Below are positions 59,500 through 63,057 of a stretch of DNA of 63,057 bases, in pieces (the first letter of the stretch is position 1; each line of letters begins with the position of its first letter). Below the pieces are notes generated by a model. The model did no database searches. It was not told the DNA's origin and was given only the letters and a program-made list of their open reading frames with translations. Made by a program: the position numbers and the translations under genes. The stretch is taken from the NCBI GenBank assembly GCA_029939715.1, contig JAOZSJ010000005.1:1-63057 (forward strand), read 5' to 3'. The DNA comes from 4572-123 sp002084545. GTDB taxonomy: Bacteria; Desulfobacterota; Desulfobacteria; Desulfobacterales; 4572-123.

Positions 59500-59985
59500 A
59501 TGGTTTACGATTTAATTGACACACCGCTTGGGCCGGTGGCAGTGACCGGTGACGATGAGGGCATAAGGCAGATTGCCTTTCAAGAGGGCCGGCTCCCGTT
59601 AACAATAGAAGACCACTGGCAAAGAGACCCCAGTTTTCTGCATGCGGCCCGCCGGCAGATCACAGCCTATTTTGCAGGAGAATTACAATGCTTTGATCTG
59701 GCGCTTGCTCCGGTGGGAACCGATTTCCAACAGCGGGTCTGGCGGGCGCTCAAACAAATCCCTTATGGTCAGTTAGTCAGCTACCGGGATATTGCCGTTG
59801 CTATCGGTAATCCCAGGGCTTGCCGGGCCGTCGGCGGAGCCAACGGCAAAAACCCGATTCCCATCGTCATCCCATGCCACCGTGTAATCGGCAGTCAAGG
59901 GCAGTTGGTCGGTTACGGCGAAGGGCTTGATATCAAAAAAAAGCTGATTGACCTTGAGCTTACGGGCCTAAAAAAAACAAGGTGA
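59500..59985 (+). CDS. ogt: Methylated-DNA-[protein]-cysteine S-methyltransferase
   Basis: Suicide DNA repair protein (161 residues) that removes O6-alkyl groups from guanine. Active site IVIPCHRVIGSQG with the acceptor Cys, and the DNA-binding helix region VWRALKQIPYGQLVSYRDIA. The ATG at 59500 (MVYDLIDTPLG) has AGGAG 8 bases upstream; an ATG at 59494 is too close to that signal. Ogt-type length rather than the long Ada form. Confidence 0.93.
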   Translation: MVYDLIDTPLGPVAVTGDDEGIRQIAFQEGRLPLTIEDHWQRDPSFLHAARRQITAYFAGELQCFDLALAPVGTDFQQRVWRALKQIPYGQLVSYRDIAVAIGNPRACRAVGGANGKNPIPIVIPCHRVIGSQGQLVGYGEGLDIKKKLIDLELTGLKKTR

Positions 59986-59998
59986 AATAATTTTATTC

Positions 59999-61795
59999 TT
60001 AGTATAGCTCTTCAATTCTACTTCCGAAACGCTTGTGAACCTCCCGCCGTTTCAGTTTCAAAGTAGGAGTCAGTATTCCGTTTTCCGGTGTAAAAGCTTC
60101 GGAAAGCAGCAGAATTTTCCTGGGAATTTCGTAGGCCGCCAGGGAACGGCAGGTCTTTTGAATTTCCGATTCCATCAATTGTACCAGCTTGGGTTCATTG
60201 ATCAATTGCTCCACATCATCTGTCAGACCCTGCTTCTCGGCCCAGGGAAGCACCACCAGCCAGTCCGGCACCACAATAGCCACATTAAAAGGGCGGTTGT
60301 GGCCATAAACCATGGCGTTCTCAATAAACATGCTCAACTTGATGGTTTCCTCGATAGCGGAGGGGAATACATATTTGCCGTTTTCAAGCTTATACTGCTC
60401 CTTGATGCGGCCGGTAATATGCAGATATCCCTCATCATCGACCCAGCCCAGATCCCCGGTATGCAGGCCGCCGTCCTCACGAAGTACTTGCCCGGTTGCC
60501 TCGGGCAGGTTGTGATAGCCGACCATAACATTGGGACCGTACGCGATGATTTCACCTTCCTTGTCATCTTCAAATCCCGGTATTTTTTCAATTTTTATCG
60601 AACAGCCTGGAATCGGCCGGCCCGCAGTACCCGGTTTATTATTCTCGGTAGTGTTGACCGTGTGGGCCGGCGATAGTTCCGTCATACCCCAGGCCTCACA
60701 AACGGGAATGCCGATATCCCAGAAAAACTCGGCAATCCGCGGGCTGAGGGCCGCGCTGGAGCTCAAGGCCATTTTCATGCGCCCTCCAAATTTCGCACGT
60801 ACCTTGCTGTAAACAAGCCGATCAACCAGGGCAAGCTTCATTCGGGTAATCAAACCGGCATTGCCGCCGGCCGCACGTTTTTCCCTTGCCGCATTCTGCC
60901 CCATATCAAAAAGAAATTTCGCCAGACCGCCTTCTTTTTCCACCTTATCTTTCAATCCGGTATACACCTTGTTAAAAACCCTGGGAACCGCGATTAAAAG
61001 GGTTGGTTTGACCAGGGCCAGGTCATCCACGATGGTCTGGGGGCTTTCAGCAAATCCGGTTTGTCCGCCAAAATTGATCAGCATATGCAGTTCCGCGGTC
61101 TGTCCGAATGAATGGGCCCAGGGAAGAAATGAGAGTGTACGGTCCCCGGCGGAGATCATTTTCGGCAGAGCCATGGTAGCAGCCAGCGCGTTGCTGGCCA
61201 GATTCCAGTGGCTTAAAAGAACGCCTTTGGGATTACCGGTCGTCCCGGAAGTATAAATCAGACCGGCAATATCTTTTTTTTCCGGTTTCACCGAAGGCAC
61301 CGGTTTTTTTTTGCCTATCCGTTCCAGTTCGGCCATTGAATTGTCACCCTTGCTGTCAATGACTATAATTCTTTTAAGACTTTCTATCTCATCAGGGAAA
61401 TGCTTTATCTTTTCCAGTATATCGTTTCTGGCAACCAGTAAAACCTTTACTCCGGAGTCCTTGATGATATATTTCATAATACGGGTAAGTTCCGCCTCGT
61501 ACATGGGGATATATTTAGCACACAGGCCATATGTGGCGTAGGCGGCAACAGCCCACTCATTGCAGTTATTGGCAATGATGCCGACACTGTCTCCCCTGCC
61601 CACACCGATGGCAGCCAGACCGCTGCGCATATTGTCCACGCGCTCGGCAATCTCGCCATAGGTGACCCAGTCATATCCGGTTTTGTCGCTGTTTTTCGTC
61701 CCGAACAGATCGTTGTCCCTGAACTTTTCAACTGCCTGCTCAAAAAGATCAACCAGGTTATCGGGGCCGTTGATTTCATTTTTCACATCTGCCAT
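59999..61795 (-). CDS. Long-chain acyl-CoA synthetase (FadD-like)
   Basis: AMP-forming ligase (598 residues) of the long-chain group: IYTSGTTGNPKGVLLSHWNL phosphate loop, WGMTELSPAHTVN, GGLHTGDLGWVDDEGYLHIT and NGKYVFPSAIEETIKLS. These features resemble FadD/ACSL-type enzymes that prime fatty acids for oxidation or lipid synthesis. GGAGG lies 7 bases before the ATG at 61795; the frame from 61816 includes that signal. It is convergent with ogt and follows the AI-2E-type permease by 36 bases of opposite reading in the other direction. Confidence 0.88.
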   Translation of the reverse strand: MADVKNEINGPDNLVDLFEQAVEKFRDNDLFGTKNSDKTGYDWVTYGEIAERVDNMRSGLAAIGVGRGDSVGIIANNCNEWAVAAYATYGLCAKYIPMYEAELTRIMKYIIKDSGVKVLLVARNDILEKIKHFPDEIESLKRIIVIDSKGDNSMAELERIGKKKPVPSVKPEKKDIAGLIYTSGTTGNPKGVLLSHWNLASNALAATMALPKMISAGDRTLSFLPWAHSFGQTAELHMLINFGGQTGFAESPQTIVDDLALVKPTLLIAVPRVFNKVYTGLKDKVEKEGGLAKFLFDMGQNAAREKRAAGGNAGLITRMKLALVDRLVYSKVRAKFGGRMKMALSSSAALSPRIAEFFWDIGIPVCEAWGMTELSPAHTVNTTENNKPGTAGRPIPGCSIKIEKIPGFEDDKEGEIIAYGPNVMVGYHNLPEATGQVLREDGGLHTGDLGWVDDEGYLHITGRIKEQYKLENGKYVFPSAIEETIKLSMFIENAMVYGHNRPFNVAIVVPDWLVVLPWAEKQGLTDDVEQLINEPKLVQLMESEIQKTCRSLAAYEIPRKILLLSEAFTPENGILTPTLKLKRREVHKRFGSRIEELY

Positions 61796-61851
61796 GAGTT
61801 TCCCTCCTGTGACCATTTGAATGAAAAATCAATTTTATTTTCAATAGATGG

Positions 61852-63057
61852 TTATATTCGATCCTGTCGATCCAGAAACGATTCAAACTCAAGTTTATAG
61901 ATATATAAAAGAACCATGGCCAGCCCGAAGATCAATGGGCCGTAGAGGAGTCCGATCAGGCCGAAGTAATTCAAACCGCCCAGAATCGCAAAAAAAATCA
62001 ACAACGTACTCATATCGGCGCCCCCCTGCATGAAAAGCGGCCGCACCAGATTATCGATCATGCCTACTACAATCACACACCACAGCACCATAAAAATTCC
62101 ATACCCCCAATGGCCTGAAACAAACAGAAAAACAGCCGCCGGGATCCAGATCAGGGCAGTGCCGACCATGGGAACCAGGGATGCAAACGCCATCATCATG
62201 CCCCAGAAAAACCCCGGCAGTCCGGCGATCCAGAAGGCGACTCCGCCGGCAGCCCCCTGTGCCAGTGCTGTCACCAGAGTTCCGAGCAGAGCCGATTTTG
62301 CCACGGTCTTGATCTTCAGCAATATTTTCCCCTCCTGGCTGGCACTCAGGGGAATCAGGTGTAAAACGGCATCTGTAATTTTTTTCTCATCCCGGATGAA
62401 AAAAAAGAAAGTGAAAAGCATCATGAAAAATTTACCCACAAAAGCAGAGAGATTCCCGGCCAGATTGCCGCCCTGATCAATCAGGATTTTCCCGATGGCG
62501 GCCGTCGAATTCAGCACCATCTTATCGATCTGAATATTTTCCAGTTGCATATTTGGCAAATATTTCTGCACATCCGGCAGCCAGCGGTCAACCTGTACCA
62601 GCAAACCGGTAATCAACGGGTGCCCCATGAGTTTTTGATATTTACCAGCCTCAAACCAGTCATAGATGGCGTTAAAAGAGCTTATCCCCTGCCCGATCAG
62701 GGCGATGAGCATAAATACCAGCGGAAGAACCACCAGCAGCGTGATCAGGATGCAGGAAAAAAAAGCGGCTGTATTTTTTCGACCGGATAATTTTTTTTCA
62801 ATTTTCAAATGAATGGGACTGAAAAGGATCGCCAGGAGCGCAGCCAGGATAATCGTATTTAGATAGGGTTTGATAATATGATAACACCCGATAAAAACAA
62901 TCAGCAGGAGAAACAGCAGAAAATAATTTTTATTGACGGCAGAGCGCCCGTCTTCTTCTGCCCCCGGCAGGTGGTATCCGTCATCCATGGCCGTTTTGTT
63001 TTCATCCTGGATCTCGGATAATCCGGCATCCGGCGACAGGGGTCCGGCATCTTTTTT
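61852..63057 (-). CDS. AI-2E family permease (partial or near-complete)
   Basis: Multi-pass membrane protein. From ATG 62988 it has 378 residues with about eight hydrophobic segments, conserved FFFIRDEKKITDAVLHLI and GGLNYFGLIGLLYGPLIFG typical of the AI-2E transporter (UPF0118) family. The frame stays open upstream to the window edge (hydrophilic KDAGPLSPDAGLSEIQDENK region), so translation may start outside the window. Substrates vary: signal export, Na+/H+ exchange and osmotic functions have been proposed. It precedes the long-chain acyl-CoA synthetase gene by 56 bases on the same strand. Confidence 0.82.
   Translation of the reverse strand, partial: KKDAGPLSPDAGLSEIQDENKTAMDDGYHLPGAEEDGRSAVNKNYFLLFLLLIVFIGCYHIIKPYLNTIILAALLAILFSPIHLKIEKKLSGRKNTAAFFSCILITLLVVLPLVFMLIALIGQGISSFNAIYDWFEAGKYQKLMGHPLITGLLVQVDRWLPDVQKYLPNMQLENIQIDKMVLNSTAAIGKILIDQGGNLAGNLSAFVGKFFMMLFTFFFFIRDEKKITDAVLHLIPLSASQEGKILLKIKTVAKSALLGTLVTALAQGAAGGVAFWIAGLPGFFWGMMMAFASLVPMVGTALIWIPAAVFLFVSGHWGYGIFMVLWCVIVVGMIDNLVRPLFMQGGADMSTLLIFFAILGGLNYFGLIGLLYGPLIFGLAMVLLYIYKLEFESFLDRQDRI

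Noticed and set aside
1..63057. CRISPR arrays, insertion sequences, transposase or phage genes
   Set aside because: No regular repeat-spacer pattern, transposase, integrase or phage structural gene was seen.

Overview
The window is a fragment of a strictly anaerobic, most likely sulfate-reducing member of the Desulfobacterota (Desulfobacterales-like). The main evidence is a Qrc-type quinone reductase complex (qrcABCD) at the left end, a complete rnfCDGEAB operon at the right end, a split ATP synthase locus (only the Fo part plus assembly genes), a tandem activase / 2-hydroxyacyl-CoA dehydratase-like megaprotein, a 600-residue-class acyl-CoA dehydrogenase, several AMP-forming acyl-CoA ligases and three separate sigma-54 activators. 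This placement rests on gene content alone; no database was searched. A run of exactly 100 N at 7350-7449 shows that this is a draft scaffold.

Layout. 1-6.9 kb (minus): qrcA-B-C-D (D runs off the edge) after the system II cytochrome c maturation pair resB-ccsA, which would supply haem attachment for QrcA. 7.1-11.7 kb (minus): a Lys/Ala-repeat DNA-binding-like protein interrupted by the gap, a zinc-ribbon membrane protein, a PpiD-type folding factor and mpl. 12.1-14.5 kb (plus): a GAF sigma-54 activator and two hypothetical genes, then hemL (minus). 16.1-22.7 kb (plus): tRNA-Lys(CTT), rpsF-rpsR-DUF2232-rplI-dnaB-hflX-suhB and a 64-residue protein. 22.8-27.8 kb: dnaA (minus), an AT-rich 0.8-kb spacer that is a candidate origin, and uvrA (plus). 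28-29.7 kb (minus): atpZ-atpI-atpB-atpE. 29.8-36.3 kb (minus): Trm112-DUF4416-yicC-remA-gmk-rlmB-comF-hldE2-pgeF-pyrK, a long co-directional housekeeping run.

36.6-51.2 kb is the accessory part. It holds the 1427-residue activase fusion, divergent from a Cys-rich unknown protein, a double-ACT protein and an acyl-CoA ligase; then a universal stress protein, a 43-codon remnant of an ornithine cyclodeaminase gene, a PAS sigma-54 activator with a perfect repeated operator just upstream, a DUF4242 protein, dodecin, an SH3/AMIN periplasmic protein, an acyl-CoA dehydrogenase and a URO-D family protein. 51.3-57 kb (minus) is rnfCDGEAB, followed by a second GAF sigma-54 activator. 59.1-63 kb holds a cold-shock protein with a strong terminator, an alkyltransferase, a long-chain acyl-CoA synthetase and an AI-2E family permease that may run off the right edge.

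Energetically the pieces fit together. Qrc moves periplasmic electrons (from H2 or formate via cytochrome c) into menaquinone, Rnf couples ferredoxin:NAD+ redox to an ion gradient, and the Fo part uses it. The AtpE subunit keeps several residues of the Na+-binding site. I did not find a clearly unprecedented system. The most interesting leads are the operator array of the PAS activator, the Cys-rich/ACT/ligase cassette beside the tandem activase, the candidate origin, and several genes whose starts are non-AUG or near-leaderless.
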